NCBI RefSeq assembly: GCF_001610835.1
Contig: NZ_CP011270.1
Coordinates: 4,048,001 to 4,112,000, forward strand
Reading direction: 5' to 3'
DNA length: 64,000 bases
Origin: Planctomyces sp. SH-PL14
GTDB lineage: Bacteria > Planctomycetota > Planctomycetia > Planctomycetales > Planctomycetaceae
Of this stretch, positions 1 through 8,142 are shown one piece after another (the stretch's first letter is position 1; each line of letters starts with the position of its first letter). Position numbers and translations under genes: made by a program. The notes under the pieces are model-generated. The model made no database searches, had not been told where the DNA came from, and saw nothing but the letters and a program-made list of their open reading frames with translations.

Positions 1-3000
1 GGACGACATCCGCTCCGGCGGCGGCGAGAACCGACTTCGCCAGGTTGTCGAACTGGCTGGCGACGTTCTGCATGTCGCCGGCGACGTCGTTCGACGCGCG
101 GATCATGAGCTGGAGCTGCGTCGACGGCGGGATGTTGTAGACCGCCCGGACGTTCCGGACGGCGATGATCGTCTCCTGCAGCCGGGAGAAGCGGCGCTCG
201 AGCGCCTCATCCCGCCAGGTGGCCGGGAAGGGGGGCCACTGGGCGACGATCGCGGCCTCTTCGCCGGCCCGCGGCGCGAGGCCGGCTCCGTCGGCGGTCG
301 GGAGGCTGCGGGTCGGGGCGATCTCGTTCAGCCGGTGCCAGAGCTCTTCACAGAGGAACGGCGTGAAGGGCTGGAGCAGCCGGACGAGCGAATCGAGGAC
401 CGTCAGCAGGACCCGCTGCGCGACGGCGCGAGTCTCGTTCTGCGTTTCCCCCTCGGCCTTCCGCAGCCGGGGCTTGATCATCTCCAGGTACCAGTCGCAG
501 AACTCGTTCCACGTGAACTCGCGGATGGCGCGGGTCGCGGCGTCGAGCTGGTAGCGGGAGAGGTACTCGTCCATCTCCTTGGCGACCGACGCGAGGCGGC
601 TCAGGATCCAGCGGTCTTCGAGCTGGAACTGCTCCGGCGCGACCAGGGCCGGGGTGTAGCCCTCCAGGTTCATGATCGCGAAGCGGGCGGCGTTCCAGAG
701 CTTGTTGCAGAAGTTCCGGCCGTACTCGAACCGCTCGATCGTGATCCGGGCGACCGGGACCCCTTCGTCCGGCGTGTACCACGGCTGGGCGTACTGGGCT
801 TCCTTCTTGCACTTGGGGCATTTGACCTTCGGCTTGCCCGGCTTGAACTTGAGGTGTTCCTGAAGCTGCGGGATCGCGGCCTGGCAGTGGGGGCACTCGT
901 AGGAGACCGGCAGGCGGACGTCCTGCGTCTCGCCGGCGAACGAGGCGATCGTGAACCGGGTCCCGTCGCAGCCGTAGCGGTCGATCAATTCGAGCGGGTC
1001 GACCCCGTTCCCCTTGGACTTCGACATCCCCTGCCCGAAGCCGTCGAGGATCTTGGGGTGGACGCAGACGTGCTTGAAGGGGATGTCCCCCATGTTGTAG
1101 AGGCCCGTCAGGACCATCCTGGCGACCCACAGCGTGATGATGTCGCGGGAGGTGACGAGGACGCTGCCGGGGTAGAAGGTTTTCAGAACTTCGTTCTGGG
1201 CTGAAGCCTGAAGGCTGAAGGCGGAAGGTAGAGACGGAGCGGCGTAATCGGGATAGAGGCGCGAGAGGGCGAAGGCGATCCCTTCGGCCGAGGCTTCGGT
1301 CGGGACGTAGTCCTGCTGCAGCCGCGCGGTGATGACGTCGTCCGCGGCCGAGACACCGGTGGCGGCAGCGATGACGAGCCGGCCTTCCTCATGCCCGAGC
1401 GGGACGACCTGGAGCTCATGAGCGAGGGCGGCCGGAACGAGCGCGGCGGCGGTGAGGTCGATCGGCTGATGGATGAGATCGACGAAGCTGGCGAACGGCT
1501 TCTTCGTGGGATCGAAGTTGGCGGCGACCTTCGGCTGCCCCGTGGCGGCCGGGTTCGCGGCGGTGAGTCCCTCGATGGTCTGCTTCGCGACTTCCTTGGG
1601 ATCGAGCGGCGGGTCGTGCTGCAGGTCCGGCCAGCCGAGCGTGGCGTGCGGCCAGAGGGCGGACGAGAACCAGGTATCGAGAACGTCCGGGTCCTGAATA
1701 AACTGGCTCTCCTCCAACTCCTTCTCGTAGTCCAATTCGCCGTCCGCGACGCAAACAATGAGCTTGGAAAAACTGGACTCGCGAACAAGATAGGCTCGGA
1801 CGCGACTGTCGAACTCAGCAGGCAAGCCCAGCCAACCGGAACCCTCCGGCATTGAGATCTCGATGTGCTTGGCGGAAAGCGTCGGCAGATGACTGAGGAC
1901 TGCGTTCTCCGCATCGTTCCTATCAGTGAAGCCGGTGCCCTCCCCGAAATCATAGGCAATGGTCCAGATCGGAATCCGGTGTCCCCACCAGAGCTGCCGG
2001 CTGATGCACCAGTCCCGCTTCTCGCCGAGCCAGTCGAGATACGTCTTGGCGTACCGCGACGGGAAGAACTTGACACGGCCCTTCTCGACGACCTCCATCG
2101 CCATTTGGGCGAGACCCGGCTGGCCGTCGTCGTGGTCTCCCATTTTGACGAACCACTGTTCGCTCAGGTACGGCTCGATCGGGGTCTTCGAGCGGTCGCT
2201 GTGCTTCATCGGGATCTTGCGGTCTTCGACCTTCTCGAAGTGGCCGAGCCGCTCCATCTCGGCGACGACCGCCTTGCGGGCGTCGTACCGGTCGAGCCCC
2301 TGCCACTGGCCGCCGTTCTCGTTGACGGTCCCGTTGGGGTTCAGGATGTTGATGATCCCGATCTCGGGATTCCGCATGAAGCAGGCGTAGTCGTTCGGGT
2401 CGTGGGCCGGGGTGACTTTGACGCACCCCGTCCCGAGCTCCTTGTCCGCCAGCAGGCCGTCGGCGATGACCGGGATCAGCCGGCCGTTGACCGGGATCTG
2501 GACCTGCTTGCCGACGAGGGCGGTGTACCGCTCGTCGGTCGGGTGAACGCAGACCGCCGTATCGCCGAGCATCGTCTCGGGCCGGGTGGTCGAGAACGAG
2601 ATCGCCTCGCCAGTCGGCTTCCCGTCGGCGTCGACGACCGGGTAGTTGAACGTCCAGAAGTGGCCGTCGATCTCCTCGTCGTAGACCTCGTCGTCGGCGA
2701 CGGCGGTCTGGAGGAAGGCGTCCCAGTTGACGAGCCGCTTGCCGCGGTAGATCAGGCCGTCCTGGAACATCTTGAAGAACGTGCGGCGGACGGCGCGGGA
2801 GCAGACTTCGTCGAGGGTGAAGCGGACCCGCCGCCAGTCGCAGCTCGCGCCGAGCTGTTTCTGCTGGCTGAGGATTCGGGCTTCATAGACGTCTTTCCAC
2901 TTCCAGATCCGGTCGACGAGGGCCTCGCGGCCGATGTCGTGGCGGGTTTTGCCCTCTTCCTCGAGCATCCGCTTTTCGACGATCGACTGCGTGGCGATGC

Positions 3001-3259
3001 CGGCGTGGTCGGTGCCGGGCATCCAGAGGGCCTCATAGCCCTGCATCCGCCGCCATCGCGTAATGAGATCCTGGACCGTCCCGTTCAGGGCGTGCCCCAT
3101 GTGGAGCGCTCCCGTGACGTTCGGGAGGGGGATCATGATCGTGTGGGAGGGCTTGCCGGTGCCGGGGTCGGCGTTGAAGTAGCCGTTCTTTTCCCAGAAC
3201 GCGAACCAGCGGGTCTGCGCGGACTGAGGGTCATACTGCTTCGGGAGTTCCGTCGACAT
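1..3259 (-). CDS. valS: valine--tRNA ligase (ValRS), 3' end beyond window
   Basis: Class I aminoacyl-tRNA synthetase that charges tRNA-Val with valine in the cytoplasm. The frame is open from ATG at 3259 to the window edge (1086 codons), so the C-terminal tail is missing. Visible signatures are the HIGH-type motif HMGH (residues 53-56), WGHRIPIW, DVLDTWFSSALWPH and the KMSKS loop GMSKSKGN (about residue 745). A CPHC/CPKC pair near residues 790-812 may bind zinc. The odd part is an extra block at about residues 543-690 between GWPD and LKTFYPGS, where usual ValRS has only a few residues. Part of it (about 592-673) resembles the N-terminal domain of GspE/MshE ATPases. The gene stands alone; repeat copy 1 lies upstream. 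Confidence 0.95.
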   Translation of the reverse strand, partial: MSTELPKQYDPQSAQTRWFAFWEKNGYFNADPGTGKPSHTIMIPLPNVTGALHMGHALNGTVQDLITRWRRMQGYEALWMPGTDHAGIATQSIVEKRMLEEEGKTRHDIGREALVDRIWKWKDVYEARILSQQKQLGASCDWRRVRFTLDEVCSRAVRRTFFKMFQDGLIYRGKRLVNWDAFLQTAVADDEVYDEEIDGHFWTFNYPVVDADGKPTGEAISFSTTRPETMLGDTAVCVHPTDERYTALVGKQVQIPVNGRLIPVIADGLLADKELGTGCVKVTPAHDPNDYACFMRNPEIGIINILNPNGTVNENGGQWQGLDRYDARKAVVAEMERLGHFEKVEDRKIPMKHSDRSKTPIEPYLSEQWFVKMGDHDDGQPGLAQMAMEVVEKGRVKFFPSRYAKTYLDWLGEKRDWCISRQLWWGHRIPIWTIAYDFGEGTGFTDRNDAENAVLSHLPTLSAKHIEISMPEGSGWLGLPAEFDSRVRAYLVRESSFSKLIVCVADGELDYEKELEESQFIQDPDVLDTWFSSALWPHATLGWPDLQHDPPLDPKEVAKQTIEGLTAANPAATGQPKVAANFDPTKKPFASFVDLIHQPIDLTAAALVPAALAHELQVVPLGHEEGRLVIAAATGVSAADDVITARLQQDYVPTEASAEGIAFALSRLYPDYAAPSLPSAFSLQASAQNEVLKTFYPGSVLVTSRDIITLWVARMVLTGLYNMGDIPFKHVCVHPKILDGFGQGMSKSKGNGVDPLELIDRYGCDGTRFTIASFAGETQDVRLPVSYECPHCQAAIPQLQEHLKFKPGKPKVKCPKCKKEAQYAQPWYTPDEGVPVARITIERFEYGRNFCNKLWNAARFAIMNLEGYTPALVAPEQFQLEDRWILSRLASVAKEMDEYLSRYQLDAATRAIREFTWNEFCDWYLEMIKPRLRKAEGETQNETRAVAQRVLLTVLDSLVRLLQPFTPFLCEELWHRLNEIAPTRSLPTADGAGLAPRAGEEAAIVAQWPPFPATWRDEALERRFSRLQETIIAVRNVRAVYNIPPSTQLQLMIRASNDVAGDMQNVASQFDNLAKSVLAAAGADVV
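1199..1229. repeat. short CTGAAG-type tandem tract inside valS
   Basis: The plus strand shows CTGAAG/GAAGGC units repeated in tandem. On the valS strand they encode a stretch ending SAFSLQAS, at the C-terminal edge of the inserted block. Similar CTTCAG-rich tracts are, as I recall, common in planctomycete intergenic DNA, so this may be a small mobile or slippage-derived tract that came to lie in frame in a coding region. Confidence 0.45.
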
Positions 3260-3403
3260 GGCACGTTGCGGCTGGCGGGAAGGGCGGTCGGGCGATTCCA
3301 TCGCTCGACACGGTTTTTCCCAGGGTGGTTCGTGACCTGGAAGGATAGTCGGGTCGGGAGGGGGAGAGTAGCCAGTGGAGAGAGGCGAAGGGGCTTGAAC
3401 ATT

Positions 3404-3729
3404 GTCCTTGCCGGCGCGGCTATGCTCGCTAACCCAACGTGCGACGGCAGCCTGGGGTCAAGGGGCCAAAAAACAACACAGTGCCCCCTTGCCGCCGGAG
3501 GCATTTTCGTCGCGGAACCGTGGGACACAACGGATGTCCCCTTTGTGGTACCGGCGTTAAGGGTTCACCGCTCGCCCTGCAATCCCCGCGGGTTGGTGAG
3601 GGGGGCATACGGCACGTCGTCCGCGCTTGGACACACAAGGCGTACGACAGTTCCCGACGAGACAGGCCTCCGGCGGGCAAGGGGGTCTGACCCCCTTGCA
3701 TCCCCCACCAGGGTGCCCCTGGACCCGGT
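3404..3729 (-). repeat. 0.3-kb paired-hairpin repeat, copy 1
   Basis: Full copy with the B end near 3404 and the A end near 3729, in the 668-bp divergent gap between valS and the gene at 3928; nothing else was recognised in that gap. Hairpin 2 has arms GCAAGGGGGTC and GACCCCCTTGC, a compensated change against the usual GGGC/GCCC. Hairpin 3 (about 3460-3490) has an enlarged loop rich in A on the plus strand (3466-3481). The same loop sequence is found in hairpin 2 of copy 5. Confidence 0.9.
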
Positions 3730-3927
3730 TGTGGGGCGTAGCAGCGCACCACCATCCCGCCCACGCACCCTGCCTAGGCACAGGTGGACGGGCAGGCTTA
3801 GAATTGGCAGGCTCAGGAGAGAGCGCCCGATCGGCGCAACTTCCTCCCAAAACGTGCCTTTCGCGCCGTTCGCTCTCCGCCCGTGGAGACGGGCCGGAAG
3901 ACCGTCAGGAATCCCCGGAGGGACCCG

Positions 3928-4854
3928 ATGCCGGATCCTCGTATCAACCTGAAGAATCCGGTCCTCGCCGGCATCCTCGCCTTCCTCGTCCCGGGAGCCG
4001 GACACCTCTACCAGGGACGGATGTTCAAGTCGGTGATCTACGCCGTCTGCATCTGGGGTACCTACCTCACCGGGAACGTCATGTCCGGCTGGCGCGCCGT
4101 CCAGGCCCCCCGGATGTCCGAAGTCTCCCGCCGCATCCCGCTGACCCTCAAGTTCGCGGCCCAGTCCGGCGTCGGCCTCCCCAGCCTGTACGCCATCTAC
4201 CAGAACCAGCGCGCAGCCGGGCCCGCCAACCGCGACGTCACCTCGATCTCCTCGCCGATGAACCAGCCGTTCCAGGGAGCGGCGGAACTGCGCCCCGAGC
4301 TGGGAGAACGCATCGAAGGGACCATCGAGGGAACCATCTCGCTGAAACCGGAAACGGATGTCTTCGGGAAGTCGATCGGCGGCAGCCTGAAAGGGACCTT
4401 CCGCCCCAAGGGGGGAGAGGCCAAACCGATCGAGTGGCCGCTGGAACAGGTGGTCCTGGGACGGCGGATCCAGCCGGGGCTCGAGCGGTCGGTCCGGGCT
4501 TCGGTCCTGAACACCGAAGGGCGCGAGACCCAGGGTGAACTCATCGGCCACATCCCACGATCGATCCTGGACGGGTTCGGAGCCCCCGCGACCGAGGCGG
4601 ACGACGAAGAACTCCACCGCAAGCTCGGGAAATTTCACGAGTTGGCAATGGTCCTGACCTGGATCGCCGGGCTGCTCAACGTGCTGGCCACGTGGGACGC
4701 CATCGACGGCCCGGCCTATGGATACGGCGACGAAGCGGAGAAGGCGCTGGCCGCTCAAGCGGCGAACGGAGCCACACCGGCGGCCCCGGCCCCCTCGACC
4801 GCGGCGTCGGCGACTCGCGACGGCGGCCGGCCGCAGAAGGTCCCTTCGACCTGA
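3928..4854 (+). CDS. planctomycete membrane protein with PGAGHLYQGR motif
   Basis: 308-residue protein. The start is ATG 3928, preceded by GGAGGGA at 3916. The N terminus reads NPVLAGILAFLVPGAGHLYQGR, a pattern of small polytopic membrane proteins (TM2-like; probably the DUF6677-type planctomycete family), followed by a second hydrophobic segment. A soluble middle part (about 100-240) precedes a last hydrophobic segment (ELAMVLTWIAGLLNVLATWD). The tail is rich in Ala and Pro. The next gene (58 aa) follows after 75 bp and is probably cotranscribed. The function is unknown, and the family name is from memory. Confidence 0.8.
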   Translation: MPDPRINLKNPVLAGILAFLVPGAGHLYQGRMFKSVIYAVCIWGTYLTGNVMSGWRAVQAPRMSEVSRRIPLTLKFAAQSGVGLPSLYAIYQNQRAAGPANRDVTSISSPMNQPFQGAAELRPELGERIEGTIEGTISLKPETDVFGKSIGGSLKGTFRPKGGEAKPIEWPLEQVVLGRRIQPGLERSVRASVLNTEGRETQGELIGHIPRSILDGFGAPATEADDEELHRKLGKFHELAMVLTWIAGLLNVLATWDAIDGPAYGYGDEAEKALAAQAANGATPAAPAPSTAASATRDGGRPQKVPST

Positions 4855-4929
4855 CGGGCCACCGGCAGCAATCGCAAAACCCTCGGCCCGGCGCGTGTTT
4901 CGGTTCGGTCTCCAGCGAAGGAAAGTTTC

Positions 4930-5106
4930 ATGTCGTTCACGTGGTACCTGTTTCCGCTGAGCGCGGCAATCAGCCTGGTCTGGACGGCGAGCCGATACGA
5001 ATCGGAAGCGGTCATCATCCGCCGATCGATCGCCCTGACGTTCAAGATCCTGGCGGTGATGGCGGTGATCCTGGCGGTTCTGTACGTCCTCTCCTTCCGC
5101 CTGTAA
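4930..5106 (+). CDS. small membrane protein, 58 aa
   Basis: Starts MSFTWYLFPLSAAISLVWTA and ends in a second hydrophobic helix (ILAVMAVILAVLYVLSF). AAGGAAAG lies just before ATG 4930, at good ribosome-binding distance. Two predicted membrane helices are joined by a charged stretch (SRYESEAVIIRRS). It sits 75 bp after the 308-residue membrane protein and upstream of the PP2C phosphatase, so the three may form one transcription unit. Short proteins of this shape recur next to such genes in planctomycetes as far as I recall; no function is known. Confidence 0.75.
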   Translation: MSFTWYLFPLSAAISLVWTASRYESEAVIIRRSIALTFKILAVMAVILAVLYVLSFRL

Positions 5107-5249
5107 GGACAGGAAGGGGGACCTGGCGATGTCGGGAGCGACGGACATTCGAAGCGATGGACTTTCCCGGGCGGAGCCGGTGTGATAACACGCTCGGGGA
5201 GAGCGGGTGGCGAAGTCCTGGATGAGTTGATTTTGAGGCGGACGTGTCC

Positions 5250-5999
5250 ATGGCGGACAGACTGACATTCCGATGGGGCCACGTCAGCATCACGGGGAAC
5301 TTCCGCGAGAACAACGAGGACAACTTCCACGTCGATTCCGCGGGACGCTTCTTTCTGGTCGCCGACGGGATGGGAGGCCAGAGCGCGGGAGAGAAGGCGA
5401 GCGAGCTGGCGATCGACCTGATCTCCGAGAAGTTCGAGCAGGCGATCGGCGGGCCGGCGGCCAACGTCCGGAGCGCGGCCGAAGCGATCGACCGGGCGGT
5501 CTCCTACGCCAACGACGAGATCATGGCCCTCAGCGGGCTCGACCGCCGTTACCACAACATGGGGACGACGATCGTCTTCCTGGCGGTCTGTAACGGGACG
5601 GTCTTCATAGGAAACGTCGGAGACAGCCGAGCCTACCTCTTAAGAGACGGGAACCTGGAGCAGCTGACGAAGGACCATTCGCTGACGCAGGCGCTCCTCG
5701 ACGCGGGAACGATCACGCACGAAGAGGCGACGACCCACCGCTACAAGAACGTCCTCTACCGCTACCTGGGGACGAAGGAAGGGGGGACCGGAACGGAGCC
5801 CCGGCAGGTCACTCCGCAGAAGGGGGACCGGTTCATGCTCTGCTCCGACGGCGTCACCGACGGAGCCAAGTCGGCGGTCCTGACCGAGCTGCTCAAGACC
5901 GTGAATGAACCGCAGGCGGCAGCGGAAGCGATCGTGGCGGCCGCGCAGGCGGGGGGCTCGCGGGACAATATCTCGTGCATTGTCGTGCACGTGGTGTAG
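5250..5999 (+). CDS. PP2C-family serine/threonine protein phosphatase
   Basis: 249-residue metal-dependent phosphatase (PppA/Stp type) that removes phosphate from Ser/Thr residues, probably countering the many planctomycete Hanks-type kinases. Motifs seen: RENNEDNF (N-terminal metal-binding D), VADGMGGQSAGEKAS, GTTIVFLAV, GNVGDSRAYLLRDG, TKDHSLTQ, LCSDGVTD and SRDNISCIVV. The length equals a bare catalytic domain; no membrane segment is seen. ATG 5250 fits GAGG at 5235; an in-frame GTG at 5244 is also possible. Confidence 0.93.
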   Translation: MADRLTFRWGHVSITGNFRENNEDNFHVDSAGRFFLVADGMGGQSAGEKASELAIDLISEKFEQAIGGPAANVRSAAEAIDRAVSYANDEIMALSGLDRRYHNMGTTIVFLAVCNGTVFIGNVGDSRAYLLRDGNLEQLTKDHSLTQALLDAGTITHEEATTHRYKNVLYRYLGTKEGGTGTEPRQVTPQKGDRFMLCSDGVTDGAKSAVLTELLKTVNEPQAAAEAIVAAAQAGGSRDNISCIVVHVV

Positions 6000-6056
6000 C
6001 AGGGCCGTCGAAGCGGACCGGTCTGCAATCGAGGTGTCCGGAAGGAATGAGCGGAC

Positions 6057-6803
6057 GTGCATTCCGTCATCGCGCTCTTGTGCAAACTGATTCCGACCCC
6101 GGGCCGCTATTCCGGCTTTTGCCTTACGGATCTGAAGCGGCTGCTATGGGACGTGATTCCACTTGAGGTCCATGTTGGAACACGGGAACGAGGTCCGCGG
6201 ACGATTCTGATTCGGGACGAAGAGTATGCCGTGGCGGTCCGCCGGTTCTTCCGCTCCTATCCGGAATGCATCGCACACCGCTCCCATTTGACCGTTCGGG
6301 CCCAATGCGGCGATGAAGAGATTGCGGGAGACTGCTTGAGGATCGCGCTCGGCGATTCGACGGAGGACGCGACGAGGGAGGCCGTGGGCGCATTGGGGCT
6401 GCTGGGAAGCCCGAACGCGATCGCCGCACTGGCGAAGATTTGCGAATCGGCGCCCACTCGACGCTCTCGCGTGTGTGCCGCAACGGAGTTGACGTTTCAG
6501 CACTGTGACGCGGGCGCTGAATTGATCAAGGAGGAGTTTCGGCTGGAGCGCGACAGCCAGCGCGCCGCTTTAGCGGCATGCGCTGCCGTCTTCGGCGACC
6601 TCGACGCCCATCGGCATCTGACCGAGCTGGCCTCCCAAACGGACTCGACGTCGTTTGGATTGGCCTCGCTCGTGGCGACGCGCCTGTGCAATCCCGCCCT
6701 GTTGTACGAAGACGAGGAGACGATCTCTCACGCCGAGTTCATGCGGCGAATCGACGACCGGAAAGCGAGGCCGTGGTTCCGGTACGGACAGCCGACTGCG
6801 TAG
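6057..6803 (+). CDS. HEAT-repeat-like protein of unknown function
   Basis: 248 residues from GTG 6057, with GGAAGGAA about 11 bp upstream. After an N-terminal part without recognised motifs (1-95) come alternating helices of HEAT/PBS type, for example ATREAVGALGLLGSPNAIAAL and QRAALAACAAVFGDLDAHRHL. Such folds are usually protein-protein scaffolds. It follows the PP2C gene by 57 bp in the same direction, so a link with the phosphatase is possible but not shown. The start is uncertain. Confidence 0.6.
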   Translation: MHSVIALLCKLIPTPGRYSGFCLTDLKRLLWDVIPLEVHVGTRERGPRTILIRDEEYAVAVRRFFRSYPECIAHRSHLTVRAQCGDEEIAGDCLRIALGDSTEDATREAVGALGLLGSPNAIAALAKICESAPTRRSRVCAATELTFQHCDAGAELIKEEFRLERDSQRAALAACAAVFGDLDAHRHLTELASQTDSTSFGLASLVATRLCNPALLYEDEETISHAEFMRRIDDRKARPWFRYGQPTA

Positions 6804-6852
6804 ACGCGTCTTCGAGGGGAAGGCTTCCGTCGTTGCTCGACGCGCTCGGGTG

Positions 6853-7797
6853 TCATCCCTTGCGGATGAACTCCTCGTGCCGCCGCAGCTCATCGGTGAC
6901 CCGCAGCAGGGCGTCGAGCTGCTCGTCGAGCTGATGCTTGACCTGCACAAAGACGTCCGCGTTCCGGGCGAGCGACTGGCGGTCCTGGTTGTCTCCGACG
7001 AGTCCCACGAGCGTCTGGATCCGCGGGAGGATGTTCTCGTGGAGGTTCTCGCGGATCGCCTCCGCGGCGGTGATCGCGTCCCGCGACATCCGGTGGTTGT
7101 CTTCCCGGTCCTGGTTCTTCTCCTGGAGCGTGAGCTTGCGGTAGTTCCCGACCGAGTAGTCCCGCTTCTCCAGCTCCTTGGTGTCGACCAGCCGGCCGAA
7201 GGGGCTGTACTTCTCCTTCTGGACGACGGCCGCCTCTTCGATCCGCCGCAGGCCGCGGCGGGCGGGCTCGAAGTCGGGGCGGATCTCGAGGGCCTTGTCG
7301 TAGTGCTGCTTCGCCAGCGCGACGTTCCCCATTTCGAAGTAGACGTTGGCCAGGTTCTGGTGGGCGTCGTGCATCGCCGGGTTGAATTTGACCGCCTCCT
7401 TGTAGGCCGAGACCGCTAGGCTGAGCTGGTGCAGTCCTTTATGAGCGATCCCGAGGTTGTAGTACGCCTCGGCGCTCTTGCGGTCGCGGGAGATCGCCTG
7501 CCGGAGGGCCTTGGTGGCGTTCTGGTAGTCGCCGATGCGGTTGTAGACCGCGCCAAGGTTGGTCATCGGCGGGGCGCGGCGGACATCGAGCATGCTCACC
7601 TTGCGGAAGCATTCGATCGCCCGCGGGTAGTCCTTGGCCTGGAAGGCGGTGTAAGCCCGTCCTTCCCAGGCGGGGAGGCAGCGTTCATCGGTCGCGATCG
7701 CCTGTTCGAAGAAGGCGATCGCCTCGTTGAGCCGTCCCTGATCGCGGGACGCCTTGGCCTGTTCGCACAGGTGCTCGGCGGGGGTCGGAGTCGTCAT
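6853..7797 (-). CDS. TPR-repeat protein
   Basis: 314 residues, ATG 7797 with GGAGG upstream. Residues about 5-205 form five or six tetratricopeptide repeats (for example AWEGRAYTAFQAKDYPRAIECF, AYYNLGIAHKGLHQLSLAVSAY, HQNLANVYFEMGNVALAKQHY). The remaining third is charged and predicted helical, with coiled-coil character (KNQDREDNHRM, ADVFVQVKHQLDEQLDALLRV). There is no signal peptide. It is probably a cytoplasmic scaffold with an unknown partner. The 3' end is separated by 49 bp from the convergent HEAT-like gene. Confidence 0.85.
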   Translation of the reverse strand: MTTPTPAEHLCEQAKASRDQGRLNEAIAFFEQAIATDERCLPAWEGRAYTAFQAKDYPRAIECFRKVSMLDVRRAPPMTNLGAVYNRIGDYQNATKALRQAISRDRKSAEAYYNLGIAHKGLHQLSLAVSAYKEAVKFNPAMHDAHQNLANVYFEMGNVALAKQHYDKALEIRPDFEPARRGLRRIEEAAVVQKEKYSPFGRLVDTKELEKRDYSVGNYRKLTLQEKNQDREDNHRMSRDAITAAEAIRENLHENILPRIQTLVGLVGDNQDRQSLARNADVFVQVKHQLDEQLDALLRVTDELRRHEEFIRKG

Positions 7798-8052
7798 TCA
7801 CAGCCTCCGGACAGGTTGGGCGGGAGCTCAACCCCGCGCCCGGCCGCTCCGGCAATACGACATGAGAGGCCGCCGATGACACGGCCGCGCAATCGCTGTC
7901 GGAGCACACAACAGCCATTGTCTAGCGACCGGCAGTGTAACAGTGACGCGCGGTGGACGCATCGAATTTCTTGCGCGCGAGGAAGCGGCCGATCCTGAGC
8001 AGGCTATGAAATCCGTTGCCGCACCGAAGGATCAGGCTCTGTTGGGAGACGC

Positions 8053-8118
8053 ACACCCGCCCGAAGCGCCAGCGAGGGACGATGCGTGAATTCCCTCGCT
8101 GGCGCTTCGGGCTGGTGT
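8053..8118. repeat. 27-bp-arm inverted repeat (PKRQRG-type)
   Basis: Arms 8053-8079 and 8092-8118 are complementary at 26 of 27 positions around a 12-nt loop; the core is CGAAGCGCCAGCGAGGGA. One frame reads TRPKRQRG, a peptide that I recall as a frequent annotation artefact in planctomycete genomes, so this is probably one copy of a genus- or phylum-wide repeat. It lies just downstream of the minus-strand PLP enzyme and could end its transcript. The rest of the 345-bp gap 7798-8142 shows nothing recognisable. Confidence 0.85.
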
Positions 8119-8142
8119 GGACGGACCGCTTTCGAACAGAGC

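Noticed and set aside
1865-3952. A 695-codon plus-strand open frame opposite valS, and similar long frames opposite other genes
   Set aside because: It is antisense to valS with unmistakable synthetase motifs and is Asp/Arg/Pro/Val-rich, as expected of a GC-rich shadow frame.
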